From Oceanospirillaceae bacterium ASP10-02a (GTDB lineage Bacteria > Pseudomonadota > Gammaproteobacteria > Pseudomonadales > Balneatricaceae), in the NCBI GenBank assembly GCA_905182035.1, contig CAJIZL010000005.1, forward strand, positions 1-64,000: a stretch of DNA of 64,000 nt. Reading direction: 5' to 3'. Numbering within the stretch: position 1 is the stretch's first letter; each line of letters opens with the position of its first letter. The position numbers and the translations under genes were made by a program. Shown piece after piece: positions 24,925 to 34,022 of the stretch. The notes beneath the pieces were generated by a model. That model did not search any database. It was not told where the DNA came from and saw only the letters and a list, made by a program, of their open reading frames with translations.

Positions 24925-25023
24925 CCTTTTGTCACACTTCCCCACGTTATGACACTTTGCCGTGTATACACTGCCATACACCGGAGTGTGACTGCCGGAT
25001 AATAAAACTAACGAGGAACTCAC

Positions 25024-26271
25024 ATGAAAACTAAATTAACAGGCCTAGCCTTAGCCACTATGATGGCTGTAGCGCCGAGTGCACAAGCAGGCGAAGTAGA
25101 AGTATTACATTGGTGGACCAGTGGTGGTGAAGCCACTAGTGTAGCCTTTTTAAAGAAGCAATTGGCTGAATCTGGTGTTGATTGGGTTGATTTTGCCGTT
25201 GCTGGTGGTGGTGGTGAAAGTGCCATGACGGTATTAAAATCCCGCGCTATTTCTGGCAATTCACCTACAGCAGCCCAGATTAAAGGCCCATCCATTCAAG
25301 AATGGGGTGAGCTAGGTTTCTTGTCTAGCATCGATGATGTTGCAAAGGCGAATAACTGGGATGAGATTTTGCCAGAAGTTGTGTCTGACGTAATGAAGTA
25401 CAATGGTGAATACGTAGCTGCACCAGTGAACGTGCATCGTGTTAACTGGTTGTGGGCTAACCCAGAAGTATTCCGCAAAGCTGGTGCTACTATCCCAACT
25501 ACTTGGGATGACTTTATGGTGCAAGCTCAGAAGTTAAAAGATGCAGGTTACATTGCTTTAGCACATGGCGGCCAAGCTTGGCAGGATGCCACTGTATTCG
25601 AAGCTGTAGTATTGGGTGTTGGCGGTGCTGATTACTACAATAAGGCTTTTGTACAGGCAGATATGAATGCCCTTAACAGTGCTACCACCAAAGAAGTGTT
25701 TGAAACCTTTGGTCAACTCCGCCAGTTTGTTGATATCAACTCCCCTGGCCGTGACTGGAACTTAGCTACTTCTATGGTAATCAAGGGTGAAGCTGGTATG
25801 CAAATCATGGGTGACTGGGCGAAGGGCGAATTCAAGGTTGCTGGGAAGAACCCTGGTACAGACTACGTTTGTGTCGCAGCTCCAGGTACTTCAGGTGCAT
25901 ATACCTTTAACGTTGACTCATTTGCCTTCTTTAACCAAAGTGATGCTGAAAGTACTCAGGCTCAAAAAGTTATGGCTAAAGAAATCTTAAGCACAGACTT
26001 CCAACGTGTATTTAACCTTAACAAAGGTTCAATCCCAGCACGTTTAGGTATGGCACGTACAGAGTTTGACTCTTGTGCTCATGATTCTATGGACGCCTTT
26101 GTTGCTAGTTCTGCTTCAGGCAGCCTAGTACCAAGTTTCGCCCATGGCATGGCCGTTTCAGAAGCAATTTCTGGCGCTATCTATGACTCTGCCACGCAGT
26201 TCTTTAACTCTGATGACAGTGCCTCTGAAGGTGTAGCTCAGCTTGTAGCAGCAGTTGCTGCTGCTAAGTAA
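25024..26271 (+). CDS. Hexose-type ABC substrate-binding protein (GtsA-like)
   Basis: This 415-residue protein has a Sec signal peptide (cleavage after AQA, residue 22). The mature protein is of the SBP_bac_1 type: VEVLHWWTSGGEATSVAFLKKQL, SPTAAQIKGPSIQEWGELG, VPVNVHRVNWLWANPEVF-like segments and MVIKGEAGMQIMGDWAKGEF. Two Cys (YVCVAAPG, FDSCAHD) may form a disulfide as in Pseudomonas glucose-binding proteins. It begins the importer operon and is followed by a hairpin. Confidence 0.92.
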   Translation: MKTKLTGLALATMMAVAPSAQAGEVEVLHWWTSGGEATSVAFLKKQLAESGVDWVDFAVAGGGGESAMTVLKSRAISGNSPTAAQIKGPSIQEWGELGFLSSIDDVAKANNWDEILPEVVSDVMKYNGEYVAAPVNVHRVNWLWANPEVFRKAGATIPTTWDDFMVQAQKLKDAGYIALAHGGQAWQDATVFEAVVLGVGGADYYNKAFVQADMNALNSATTKEVFETFGQLRQFVDINSPGRDWNLATSMVIKGEAGMQIMGDWAKGEFKVAGKNPGTDYVCVAAPGTSGAYTFNVDSFAFFNQSDAESTQAQKVMAKEILSTDFQRVFNLNKGSIPARLGMARTEFDSCAHDSMDAFVASSASGSLVPSFAHGMAVSEAISGAIYDSATQFFNSDDSASEGVAQLVAAVAAAK

Positions 26272-26278
26272 AAGTAGC

Positions 26279-26316
26279 ATCATAGTCATTATACGGTTAA
26301 TGCCGTAATCTATGAT
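26279..26316 (+). terminator. Attenuator-like hairpin after the sugar-binding protein gene
   Basis: ATCATAG (26279-26285) pairs with CTATGAT (26310-26316), with an inner TACGG/CCGTA stem, followed by TTTTG. It probably limits read-through to the permease genes or stabilises the upstream message. Confidence 0.6.
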
Positions 26317-26443
26317 TTTGTTATTGTGAGGTTAGCGCAGTGATCCAATACCTAGGGTGATGGATTGCTGCATGCCCTAGGCCTTCGCAAGGATGGCTTA
26401 GGCCTCGCAATGGCACATTTCTAAAATCTTATTGAGCTAACTC

Positions 26444-27316
26444 ATGTTCGATTATCTCGAAAAACAATTACCCAAACTAATCATGGCTCCTACCGCTATT
26501 GTTATGTTGGTTTGTATGTATGGTTTCATCGGCTGGACTGCGGTGTTGTCGTTCACTAAAAGCCGTATGTTGCCCCAGTGGGAATTTGTTGGTTGGGCAC
26601 AGTACGAGCGGTTATTTGCTAACCCACGCTGGCACGTCGCACTCGATAACCTACTCGTGTTTACCCTGTTATTTATTATTATTGCCTTATTATTAGGGCT
26701 TATGTTGGCGATTTTATTAGATCGCAATATTCGTAACGATGGTGCTTTACGCACCATCTATCTGTATCCCATGGCAGTGTCTTTTATTGTTACAGGCACA
26801 GCTTGGAAATGGATTCTCAATCCGGGTTTAGGCATCGAAAAAATGGTGCGTGATCTAGGCTTTACTGATTTTGAATTTCGTTGGTTGGTGGAGCCAGATA
26901 TGGCCATCTATACCATCGTTATCGCTGCCGTCTGGCAGTCTAGTGGATTTGTTATGGCCATGTTCTTAGCTGGCCTTAGAGGGGTTGATGACAGCTTGAT
27001 TAAAGCTGCTCAAATGGATGGCGCGTCGACCTTCCGCACCTATTGGCACATTATTTTGCCCGTCATGCAGCCAGTCTTTTTTGGTTCTGTAGTCATCCTA
27101 AGCCATATTGCCATTAAGAGTTTTGACCTGGTTCAGTCCCTCACTGGGGGTGGCCCTGGATATGCCTCTGATCTGCCCGCCACCTTCATGTATACCCACG
27201 CGTTTAGTCGTGCCCAAATGGGTCTAGGTGCTGCCAGTGCGATGGTGATGCTCGCCGGTGTGATGGCGATTATTGTGCCTTATCTCTACTCTGAGTTGCG
27301 GGGTAAAAAATCATGA
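26444..27316 (+). CDS. Sugar ABC transporter permease (GtsB-like)
   Basis: This 290-residue, roughly six-helix inner-membrane protein is of the MalF/UgpA type. The EAA loop is DDSLIKAAQMDGASTFRTYWHIILPVMQPVF. Further matches are SFDLVQSLTGGGPGYASDLPATFMY, typical for monosaccharide permeases of this class. The end overlaps the next permease by 4 bp. The 170-bp gap from the binding-protein gene holds the hairpin and a second GC-rich imperfect repeat (GCCCTAGGCC / GGCTTAGGCC). Confidence 0.94.
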   Translation: MFDYLEKQLPKLIMAPTAIVMLVCMYGFIGWTAVLSFTKSRMLPQWEFVGWAQYERLFANPRWHVALDNLLVFTLLFIIIALLLGLMLAILLDRNIRNDGALRTIYLYPMAVSFIVTGTAWKWILNPGLGIEKMVRDLGFTDFEFRWLVEPDMAIYTIVIAAVWQSSGFVMAMFLAGLRGVDDSLIKAAQMDGASTFRTYWHIILPVMQPVFFGSVVILSHIAIKSFDLVQSLTGGGPGYASDLPATFMYTHAFSRAQMGLGAASAMVMLAGVMAIIVPYLYSELRGKKS

Positions 27317-28179
27317 GTGCCTCAACTACTTCTCATAGGCTTTACAAGGCGCTTTTTATTACGCTGTTATTGGTGTTCGCGTTGGTTTACCTCGCGCCCT
27401 TGTACGTGATGCTCACCACTTCATTCAAAGGCATAGAAGAAATTCGTAATGGTAATATCTTGGCTTTGCCTACAACGCTGAATGGCAGCGCATGGTCTAA
27501 AGCCTGGAGCAGTGCCTGCACCGGTGGTGACTGCTATGGTCTCGCACCGTATTTTTGGAATAGCATGCGTATTGTCCTGCCTGCAGTGTTTATCTCTACG
27601 GTAATCGGAGCACTTAACGGTTATGTGTTATCGCAATGGCGTTTTACGGGCAGCAATTTCCTCTTTGGCGCTTTACTGTTCGGTTGCTTTATTCCGTTTC
27701 AGGTCATTTTATTGCCTATGGCTAAGTTGTTAGCTTGGTTAGGTTTGGCAAATACGGTGCCGGGTTTGGTGCTTGTGCATGTCATCTATGGTGTGGCTTT
27801 CACAACCTTGTTCTTCCGCAACTATTACGTTGGTATTCCGACCGAGTTAGTGCGCGCAGCGCGGTTAGATGGTGCAGGTTTTTTTGCAATATTTAGACAT
27901 GTTTTTTTGCCCCTTTCTGCACCCATCATCGTCGTGAGTATAATTTGGCAATTTACTCAAATTTGGAATGACTTCCTGTTTGGAGTCGTTTATTCGGGGC
28001 CAGGCACTCAGCCCATTACTGTGGCGCTGAATAATCTAGTGAATACCACCATGGGTGGTAAAGAATATAACGTTGATATGGCTGCTGCCGTGATCGCCGC
28101 GTTGCCGACTTTGGTGGTGTACTTAGTCGCTGGTAAATATTTTGTACGTGGCTTAACAGCAGGTGCCGTGAAAGGCTAA
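27313..28179 (+). CDS. Sugar ABC transporter permease (GtsC-like)
   Basis: This 288-residue MalG-type permease has six predicted helices. The EAA loop PTELVRAARLDGAGFFAIFRHVFLPLSAPIIVV is intact. The start ATG overlaps the previous stop. The segment FNSMRIVLPAVFISTVIGALNGYVLSQWRF is typical for glucose/mannose-type permeases in Pseudomonas and Marinobacter relatives. Confidence 0.94.
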   Translation: MSASTTSHRLYKALFITLLLVFALVYLAPLYVMLTTSFKGIEEIRNGNILALPTTLNGSAWSKAWSSACTGGDCYGLAPYFWNSMRIVLPAVFISTVIGALNGYVLSQWRFTGSNFLFGALLFGCFIPFQVILLPMAKLLAWLGLANTVPGLVLVHVIYGVAFTTLFFRNYYVGIPTELVRAARLDGAGFFAIFRHVFLPLSAPIIVVSIIWQFTQIWNDFLFGVVYSGPGTQPITVALNNLVNTTMGGKEYNVDMAAAVIAALPTLVVYLVAGKYFVRGLTAGAVKG

Positions 28180-28212
28180 TAAAAAGATTAAGACAAAGGA
28201 AGAGAAACCGAT

Positions 28213-29316
28213 ATGGGTTCTATAAAAATACAACAACTCACTAAATCGTTCGGTGATACAGAAGTACTAAAAGGCATTGATTTAGACATTAAAGATGGCG
28301 AATTTCTCATTTTAGTCGGACCCTCTGGCTGTGGTAAATCCACACTAATGAACAGCATTGCGGGTTTAGAGGATGTGAGCAGTGGTGACATTCTTATTGA
28401 CGGTGATAATGTTACCGATTTAAGCCCCAAGGAACGTGACATCGCAATGGTGTTTCAGTCCTATGCGCTGTATCCCACCATGAGTGTATCGCGCAACATT
28501 AGCTTTGGTCTGGAGATGCGCAAGGTTCCCAAAGCTGAAATAGCAAAAACTGTAGCCGATGTGTCGCAGCTATTACAAATTGAACATTTGTTAGACCGCA
28601 AACCCAGCGCGCTTTCAGGCGGGCAGCGTCAACGTGTTGCTATGGGCAGGGCTTTAGCGCGTAACCCACGGGTATTTTTGTTTGACGAACCCCTGTCTAA
28701 CTTAGATGCTAAGTTACGGGTGGAAATGCGTACGGAAATTAAGAAGCTGCATAAACGCTTGGGCACCACTATTGTTTATGTGACCCATGATCAAGTAGAG
28801 GCTATGACCCTAGCCGACCGTATTGCCGTTATGAAAGACGGGCAGGTTCAACAATTCGGCACTCCTTATGAAATTTATAATAATCCAGCCAATCGATTTG
28901 TAGCTGATTTCATGGGTTCGCCGCCTATGAACTTTATTGAATGCGTAGTGTTGGATGACAAATTGGTGATTGAAAGCCAAGGTGAAAAGTTTGAACTGCA
29001 CATCAATCATGGTGAGCGTCTTAAGCAAGCAGGTGTAGAGACCGTTATTCTAGGCATTCGCCCAGAGATGATTACCGAACCTAAACCTCATGTTGAAGGT
29101 GCATTAGTGCACAGCATACCCATGCAAGTTGATGTGACTGAGCCCATGGGTCCAGACACCATTGCCTTTGGTCAGTGGAACGGTACTGAAATTCAAGCTA
29201 GATTAAGCCCAGAAGCGGGGGTTGAAGCACAAGCTACAGGGCATGTCAAAGTACAAGTTGATACTAGTAAAGCGGTATTTTTTGATGCCTTTAGTGGTGC
29301 ACGACTGGACGCTTAA
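28213..29316 (+). CDS. Sugar ABC transporter ATPase (UgpC/MalK/GtsD-like)
   Basis: This 367-residue protein has Walker [10 protein letters not shown] near residue 39, Q-loop [14 protein letters not shown], signature [16 protein letters not shown], Walker [13 protein letters not shown] and switch His in [15 protein letters not shown]. The C-terminal regulatory TOBE/OB-fold domain (residues ~235-367) is typical of MalK-type ATPases. It completes the importer operon. The last 4 bases overlap the convergent cupin gene. Confidence 0.95.
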   Translation: MGSIKIQQLTKSFGDTEVLKGIDLDIKDGEFLILVGPSGCGKSTLMNSIAGLEDVSSGDILIDGDNVTDLSPKERDIAMVFQSYALYPTMSVSRNISFGLEMRKVPKAEIAKTVADVSQLLQIEHLLDRKPSALSGGQRQRVAMGRALARNPRVFLFDEPLSNLDAKLRVEMRTEIKKLHKRLGTTIVYVTHDQVEAMTLADRIAVMKDGQVQQFGTPYEIYNNPANRFVADFMGSPPMNFIECVVLDDKLVIESQGEKFELHINHGERLKQAGVETVILGIRPEMITEPKPHVEGALVHSIPMQVDVTEPMGPDTIAFGQWNGTEIQARLSPEAGVEAQATGHVKVQVDTSKAVFFDAFSGARLDA

Positions 29317-29906
29317 GTATCCATGGAATAGTTGTCAAAACTCAAATCGCCACGCCATGCCCATAGGGCTAGAAGGTCTTCATCTCTAGTTAGAGCGGCA
29401 TGATCAATGCGGTCTAAGTGCTCAAAACTCGATCCGGGTGGCCTTGCCTTAAAGTTTTTTTCAGCCATTTGCCAAAGTGCTGTGCCGCTGACAACGTGGT
29501 ACAGCTCAAGGGCATCGTGCCGGTGCTTTGGATAAAAGGTATTGGCTTGTTGCCAATAAATACCAAAACGGAATTGGTCATTTATTAACACGCCTTCTGG
29601 CCCTACCAACTCTATGTATGCACGGTTAACTTCCCGGCTATTGCTGAATACACCACGCTCCATCCACGTTAAGTGGGGAACAATAGCTGCTATCGAGGTG
29701 CGTAGCTTTTCGTCAGTAATAGCGTGGATGCTCATCTCTAAAGGCAGAGAGTGAGGTAATTTGTTCCAGTCTGGATTTATTTTAGCAAGAGGCAATAGCA
29801 GTGGCGCAACTTCAATGCCAATGTCAGTCCCACTGTCAACGAATCGAGTGCAGGCCAACTCAATAAACTGTTGCCAGTGAAGGTTGAGATCTAAATTTTG
29901 TGCCAT
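29313..29906 (-). CDS. DMSP-lyase-family cupin (DddQ/DddL-like)
   Basis: This 197-residue protein is read from ATG 29906 (GGAGCG upstream), not from the TTG two codons earlier. It is a single-domain cupin with metal motif H128-x-H130, E134 and Y136 in [17 protein letters not shown], and H169 in [12 protein letters not shown]. The tail [13 protein letters not shown] matches the PLLAxYxWxG-type ending of dimethylsulfoniopropionate lyases. Known members cleave DMSP to acrylate and dimethyl sulfide using Fe, Zn or Mn, but many family proteins have other or unknown roles. It lies downstream of a GntR gene and divergent from a TTT transporter. Confidence 0.75.
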   Translation of the reverse strand: MAQNLDLNLHWQQFIELACTRFVDSGTDIGIEVAPLLLPLAKINPDWNKLPHSLPLEMSIHAITDEKLRTSIAAIVPHLTWMERGVFSNSREVNRAYIELVGPEGVLINDQFRFGIYWQQANTFYPKHRHDALELYHVVSGTALWQMAEKNFKARPPGSSFEHLDRIDHAALTRDEDLLALWAWRGDLSFDNYSMDT

Positions 29907-29942
29907 AGTCAAAACGCTCCATTGGGCTTTATTAGGTTATAT

Positions 29943-30677
29943 TTAGCGAATTTCGGTGCGGTAGCTAAAGCTGTCGGCTCGGCCTCTGGTAATTCTAAAC
30001 TCTACTGGCTGGTTGTTTTTGCTATAAGTGAGGCGGTGCAATACCACTAAGGGATCACCTACCTTTATGCCGAGCCGAGAGGCTGTGACTTGGTCAGCTA
30101 TTTCTGCAGTGAGGGATTCTTCTGAGCGAATAATAGGTAGGTTGAATTGATCTACCACCACAGCGTAAAGCAGATCTGGTATGTGTACTTCTTCTTTTTC
30201 TAAGCCACGCACTAAATCGGCAACCCACCAACATTTCTCCACCAATACTGCTTTCTCGTCACGAAAGCCCACCCGTTCGATATAAACCATATCGGTGTTG
30301 GTCGCTACTTGAAGCCGTTGACAAATTTTATCGCTACCTTTACGAAGCTCTCTTACAGGCGTTTGTTTACGAATCCGTACAGGGTTTCCAGAATGAGTAC
30401 CGTAGGAGAAAAAGCGAAATAAACTATTATTAAAATCAATCCTAGAGACGTAGGTGCCTTTGCCTTGATGGCGATATAACAGATTTTGATGGACTAGGTT
30501 TTCAATGGCTTTTTTGACTGTGCCGGTGCTTACGGAAAGACTTTCTGCTAACTGGGGTTCGGAGGGGATTAGATCTCCAGGTGCTAATACGCCCGCTGTA
30601 ATTTGTTCTTGCAGAAAATTTTCCACAACTTTATATAAGGGCGTGCCAGGCACATTTTTGGTGGACCATTGTGTCAT
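29943..30677 (-). CDS. GntR-family regulator, HutC/UTRA type
   Basis: This 244-residue protein has an N-terminal winged helix (VVENFLQEQITAGVLAPGDLIPSEPQLAESLSVSTGTVKKAIENLVHQNLLYRHQGKGTYV). A C-terminal UTRA ligand domain (residues ~85-240; MVYIERVGFRDEKAVLVEKCWWV, LTYSKNNQPVEFRITRGRAD) follows. It is divergent from the TctA-TctB gene across 225 bp, with the cupin gene 36 bp downstream on the same strand. It likely controls both directions in response to the transported substrate. Confidence 0.93.
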   Translation of the reverse strand: MTQWSTKNVPGTPLYKVVENFLQEQITAGVLAPGDLIPSEPQLAESLSVSTGTVKKAIENLVHQNLLYRHQGKGTYVSRIDFNNSLFRFFSYGTHSGNPVRIRKQTPVRELRKGSDKICQRLQVATNTDMVYIERVGFRDEKAVLVEKCWWVADLVRGLEKEEVHIPDLLYAVVVDQFNLPIIRSEESLTAEIADQVTASRLGIKVGDPLVVLHRLTYSKNNQPVEFRITRGRADSFSYRTEIR

Positions 30678-30785
30678 TAACTATTTGAAAACCTGTGTTT
30701 TATTAAAAATTTAGTCTTAGCTTTAACGGGGTAAAGAGTAACAGATTCTTACCGTTTGATGAAAAAATATTATCATAAAAGCTTG

Positions 30786-30801
30786 ACTCATGTATATGAG
30801 T
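30786..30801 (+). promoter_or_regulatory. Candidate GntR operator over the transporter promoter
   Basis: ACTCATGTATATGAGT is a perfect 16-bp palindrome (6-bp arms, GTAT centre) starting inside a TTGACT -35-like hexamer at 30783-30788. AT-rich -10-like sequence follows (TATTATC). The placement fits repression by the neighbouring GntR protein. Confidence 0.6.
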
Positions 30802-30902
30802 TATATTATCTATATAAATGCGCTTATGCTGTAGCTGAGTGAGTTAATAAAAATTACAACACTTTTGGTAGTCATAGACTTACCAACAAGAGGCCAAAGT
30901 CC

Positions 30903-32849
30903 GTGGAAATATTTGATTACATCGGTGTCATATTCAGCCTTAGCAACCTAACAGTGTTAATTCTTGCAACTGCGGGAGGTTTGATTTTGGGTGCCTTGCC
31001 TGGCCTAAGCCCAACCATGGCAGTGGCACTGTTGATTCCATTTACCTTTCAAATGGATGCTGCAACGGGTTTGGTGCTGCTCGGAGCAGTTTACACTGCC
31101 ACTGTAGCAGGCGGCGCAATCAGTGGTATTTTAGTAAATATTCCAGGTGCACCGGCTAACATTGCAACTGTGTTGGATGGCCATCCTATGGCTAAGCAAG
31201 GCAAAGCCACTCAAGCGTTACACTTCTGTTTTATTAGTTCTTTTGTAGGTGGCATTATTGGCGTGCTGGTATTGATTTTCTTCACCCCCCCATTGGCGCA
31301 ATTAGCACTTAAATTTGGGCCCTCAGAAATGTTCTGGATGGCTATCGTGGGTGTCACCGTGATAGGCACATTGGGTTCCAAATCTGTTGTGAAGGGTTTA
31401 TTTTCTGGGGTTTTGGGTTTATGGATTTCTACCATAGGTATAAGCCCCATATTTGGAGAATCACGCTTTGTATTTACTGAACACCTCACGGGTGGGGTAC
31501 ACATTGTTGTGGCTTTGATTGGCCTATTTGCTGTGCCACAAATCTACCAATTGTTGGTGACTAGCCGACAACCCTCAAGTGGCGGATTATTTACCACAGA
31601 AAATAGTTCATTGTGGTCGTCTATCAAATATAACTTGAGCCGTATAAAAGCCCTAGCCATTGGCACTGTGTCTGGTGTGGTGGTAGGTATTATCCCGGGT
31701 GCGGGCGGCCAAATTGCAGGGCTTGTGGCTTACGATCAAGTGCGAAAGTTTAGCCCTGATGCAAGTAAGTTTGGTCACGGGGAGCCTGACGGTGTTATTG
31801 CTGCTGAGTCGGCCAACAATGCCATGGTTGGCCCATCTCTAGTGCCTTTGTTGACCTTGGGTATTCCTGGCAGCCCAACGGCGGCGGTACTTTTAGGTGG
31901 CCTATTGATTAACGGTTTATTTCCAGGCCCAGACTTATTTACTGTGCACGCCGAAGTCACTTGGACCTTCATTGGCTCTTTGCTACTTGCACAAGTATTT
32001 ATGTTAATTATTGGGTTGGCACTCAGTCGCAGTAGTAGTTATTGGGTTATGCGTGTGCCCTCCCAATATATGGCGGCGGCCGTCACGGTACTTGCCGTGT
32101 TTGGCACCTACAGTATTCAGAACAGCTATTCTGACGTGGTACTGATGCTGGTGCTTGGCAGTTTAATGTATGTGTTGAATAAATATGGCTTTAGTGCCGC
32201 ACCCATTGTTCTGGGCATTATTTTGGGACCCATAGCAGAAGATAATTTCTCCATGGGCAAGATGATTGCTGAAGTAGGCGAAGGTGTTGTGCCGTACTTT
32301 ATGACTGGTCCCATTAATCTGGTACTTATATTTATTTGTTTGGTGTCCATTGGTTACAGTGTCTGGGTGGAGGTTAAACAGCGTCGTCAAGTTACACTAG
32401 ACCACAAACGGTCCACGCCGGGCACTCGCGTTGCGGCGGTCGGTGCAGTGGTGGCCTCTATAGTAGTGTTGGCTATGGTGATGTCAGCAGATGGCAGCCA
32501 GGCCTATGATTTCCCATTTTTGTTAGCTGCACTAATGTTGGTGTTTGCAGCCACATTGTTAATTGATGTGCTGCGCACGTGGAGCCGACAAGAATCTGGC
32601 CCCGGGTTAGTGGAATGGTCTGACCTTGGTGCTGGTATCGCTATTATTGTAGGTTACCTGTTGTTGCTGCAAAGTGCAGGTTTCTACTTGGCCTCTTGGT
32701 TAGCGTTCACGGCCATTGTTATGCTCTACACTGCAAGTAAAAGCCGTCAACAAACCATGAGGATATTGTGGGTCTCCTTGGGCTTTATGGCAGTCATTTA
32801 TGCGCTGTTTAGCTTATCTTTAAGGGTTGTAACCCCAGGCTTGTTGTAA
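30903..32849 (+). CDS. Tripartite tricarboxylate transporter, TctA-TctB fusion
   Basis: This 648-residue protein starts at GTG 30903 after AAGAGG. Residues ~1-500 are the large TctA membrane subunit (GGLILGALPGLSPTMAVALLIPFTF, GIPGSPTAAVLLGGLLINGLFPGP, IIPGAGGQIAGLVAYDQ). Residues ~515-648 have four further helices and resemble the small TctB subunit (YDFPFLLAALMLVFAATLLIDVLRTW; GAGIAIIVGYLLLLQSAGFYLASWL). TctA and TctB are usually separate genes, so this is a natural fusion. With TctC at 32941 it forms a complete secondary importer for a carboxylate-like anion. Confidence 0.92.
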   Translation: MEIFDYIGVIFSLSNLTVLILATAGGLILGALPGLSPTMAVALLIPFTFQMDAATGLVLLGAVYTATVAGGAISGILVNIPGAPANIATVLDGHPMAKQGKATQALHFCFISSFVGGIIGVLVLIFFTPPLAQLALKFGPSEMFWMAIVGVTVIGTLGSKSVVKGLFSGVLGLWISTIGISPIFGESRFVFTEHLTGGVHIVVALIGLFAVPQIYQLLVTSRQPSSGGLFTTENSSLWSSIKYNLSRIKALAIGTVSGVVVGIIPGAGGQIAGLVAYDQVRKFSPDASKFGHGEPDGVIAAESANNAMVGPSLVPLLTLGIPGSPTAAVLLGGLLINGLFPGPDLFTVHAEVTWTFIGSLLLAQVFMLIIGLALSRSSSYWVMRVPSQYMAAAVTVLAVFGTYSIQNSYSDVVLMLVLGSLMYVLNKYGFSAAPIVLGIILGPIAEDNFSMGKMIAEVGEGVVPYFMTGPINLVLIFICLVSIGYSVWVEVKQRRQVTLDHKRSTPGTRVAAVGAVVASIVVLAMVMSADGSQAYDFPFLLAALMLVFAATLLIDVLRTWSRQESGPGLVEWSDLGAGIAIIVGYLLLLQSAGFYLASWLAFTAIVMLYTASKSRQQTMRILWVSLGFMAVIYALFSLSLRVVTPGLL

Positions 32850-32858
32850 AAAGATTAG

Positions 32859-32883
32859 CGCTATTTGGGTGGTCCAAATAGTG
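32859..32883 (+). other. Hairpin between tctAB fusion and tctC
   Basis: CTATTTGG (32861-32868) pairs with CCAAATAG (32874-32881) around GTGGT. No T-run follows directly. It may be an mRNA processing or stabilising element that raises TctC levels. Confidence 0.45.
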
Positions 32884-32940
32884 CAGATAAAAAGGCCTCT
32901 CACCTAGGTTGAGTTGGCCACTAATAAAAAGGTAAGTATT

Positions 32941-33915
32941 ATGATACTAAATAAAATAAAATCCTCTTTAGTTACGGCAGCAGTGGCTTCAATACTGTTG
33001 GCGCCCAGCGCATCAGTATTAGCTGCTGAATACCCAACCGCGCCTATCCAAGTAGCTGTGGCCTATGGCCCAGGTGGCGCTACGGATTTCCAAGCGCGTA
33101 TTGCTACCATGATGGCGGGAAATGAAAAATATCTCAATATGCCAATAGTGATCTTTAACAAACCAGGAGCAGGTGGCCAAAAAGGTTGGAATTGGTATGC
33201 TAGCAGTGCCAGCCAAGATGGACATCAACTTGCAGCCTATAACGTGCCGCATTTTATTGCGCAATCACTGAAATTTGAGACCTCTTACAATATTGATAAC
33301 TTAGAGCCTATAGCTAACTGGGGTGCAGACCCTGCAGTACTTATAGTACCTGCAGATAGCCCATTTAATTCAGCTACAGATCTTGTTGCTTGGTCAAAAG
33401 CTAATCCTGGTAAATTAACAGTGAGTGGAGCGGGCCTTTTCGTGGGTCATCATATTGCTAGTTTACAGCTTGATAAAGCGGCAGATATTAGTACTAAGTA
33501 CATTCCTGCTGGTGGTGGTGTCGCTGCTTTAAAGATGGTGCTAGGTAGCCAAGTAATGGCTGGCTTCAACAATTTAAGTGACGCTTATCGCCAAGGTGAT
33601 CGGGTTAAAATCCTTGCTGTAGCAGACAATCAGCGTGAAGAAAGCTTCTTGCCAGATGTACCTACTTTTAAAGAGCAGGGCATTGATATAGATGACTCCA
33701 GTGTGAACTTTCGTGGCATTATGGCTCGCAAGGGCACGCCACCTGAAGTTTTAGACTTTCTTGCTGAACGAGTTCATTTAATGTTCCAAGATGGTAAAGT
33801 GGCCAAAAAAATGAAAGCAGGTGGTTCGCCAATGCGCATTATGACTCGTGCTGAAGTCAAGCAAATGTGGACTGAACGTCAAGCTTATCTTACCAATCTG
33901 TTAGCTGATTTATAG
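32941..33915 (+). CDS. TctC-type periplasmic solute-binding protein
   Basis: I chose ATG 32941 (AAGGTAAG upstream); the product is 324 residues with a Sec signal ending VLA near residue 29. Features of the Bug/TctC family include YPTAPIQVAVAYGPGGATDFQARI, IVIFNKPGAGGQKGWNWYA, ADSPFNSATDLVAWSKANPGKLTVSG and VPTFKEQGIDID. These proteins bind carboxylates through backbone contacts, so the substrate cannot be deduced. A strong terminator follows. Confidence 0.93.
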   Translation: MILNKIKSSLVTAAVASILLAPSASVLAAEYPTAPIQVAVAYGPGGATDFQARIATMMAGNEKYLNMPIVIFNKPGAGGQKGWNWYASSASQDGHQLAAYNVPHFIAQSLKFETSYNIDNLEPIANWGADPAVLIVPADSPFNSATDLVAWSKANPGKLTVSGAGLFVGHHIASLQLDKAADISTKYIPAGGGVAALKMVLGSQVMAGFNNLSDAYRQGDRVKILAVADNQREESFLPDVPTFKEQGIDIDDSSVNFRGIMARKGTPPEVLDFLAERVHLMFQDGKVAKKMKAGGSPMRIMTRAEVKQMWTERQAYLTNLLADL

Positions 33916-33934
33916 TAACCCTGCAGTGCTTGGT

Positions 33935-33973
33935 GCCACTGCTTAGACGCAGTCTTTGCAGTGGCCCTTTTTT
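33935..33973 (+). terminator. Intrinsic terminator after tctC
   Basis: GCCACTGC (33935-33942) pairs with GCAGTGGC (33958-33965), followed by CCTTTTTT. It separates the transporter genes from the sauS/sauT-like pair, which therefore may need its own promoter. Confidence 0.85.
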
Positions 33974-33990
33974 GCCCCAACTAAAACCAC

Positions 33991-34005
33991 ACCGTTAACA
34001 ACGGT
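33991..34005 (+). promoter_or_regulatory. Palindrome before the acylating aldehyde dehydrogenase gene
   Basis: ACCGTT-AAC-AACGGT is a perfect inverted repeat 17 bp upstream of the ATG at 34023 and just after the tctC terminator. It could be an operator. It is unlike the GntR palindrome at 30786. Confidence 0.4.
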
Positions 34006-34022
34006 TTGATGTGGAGATTTAA

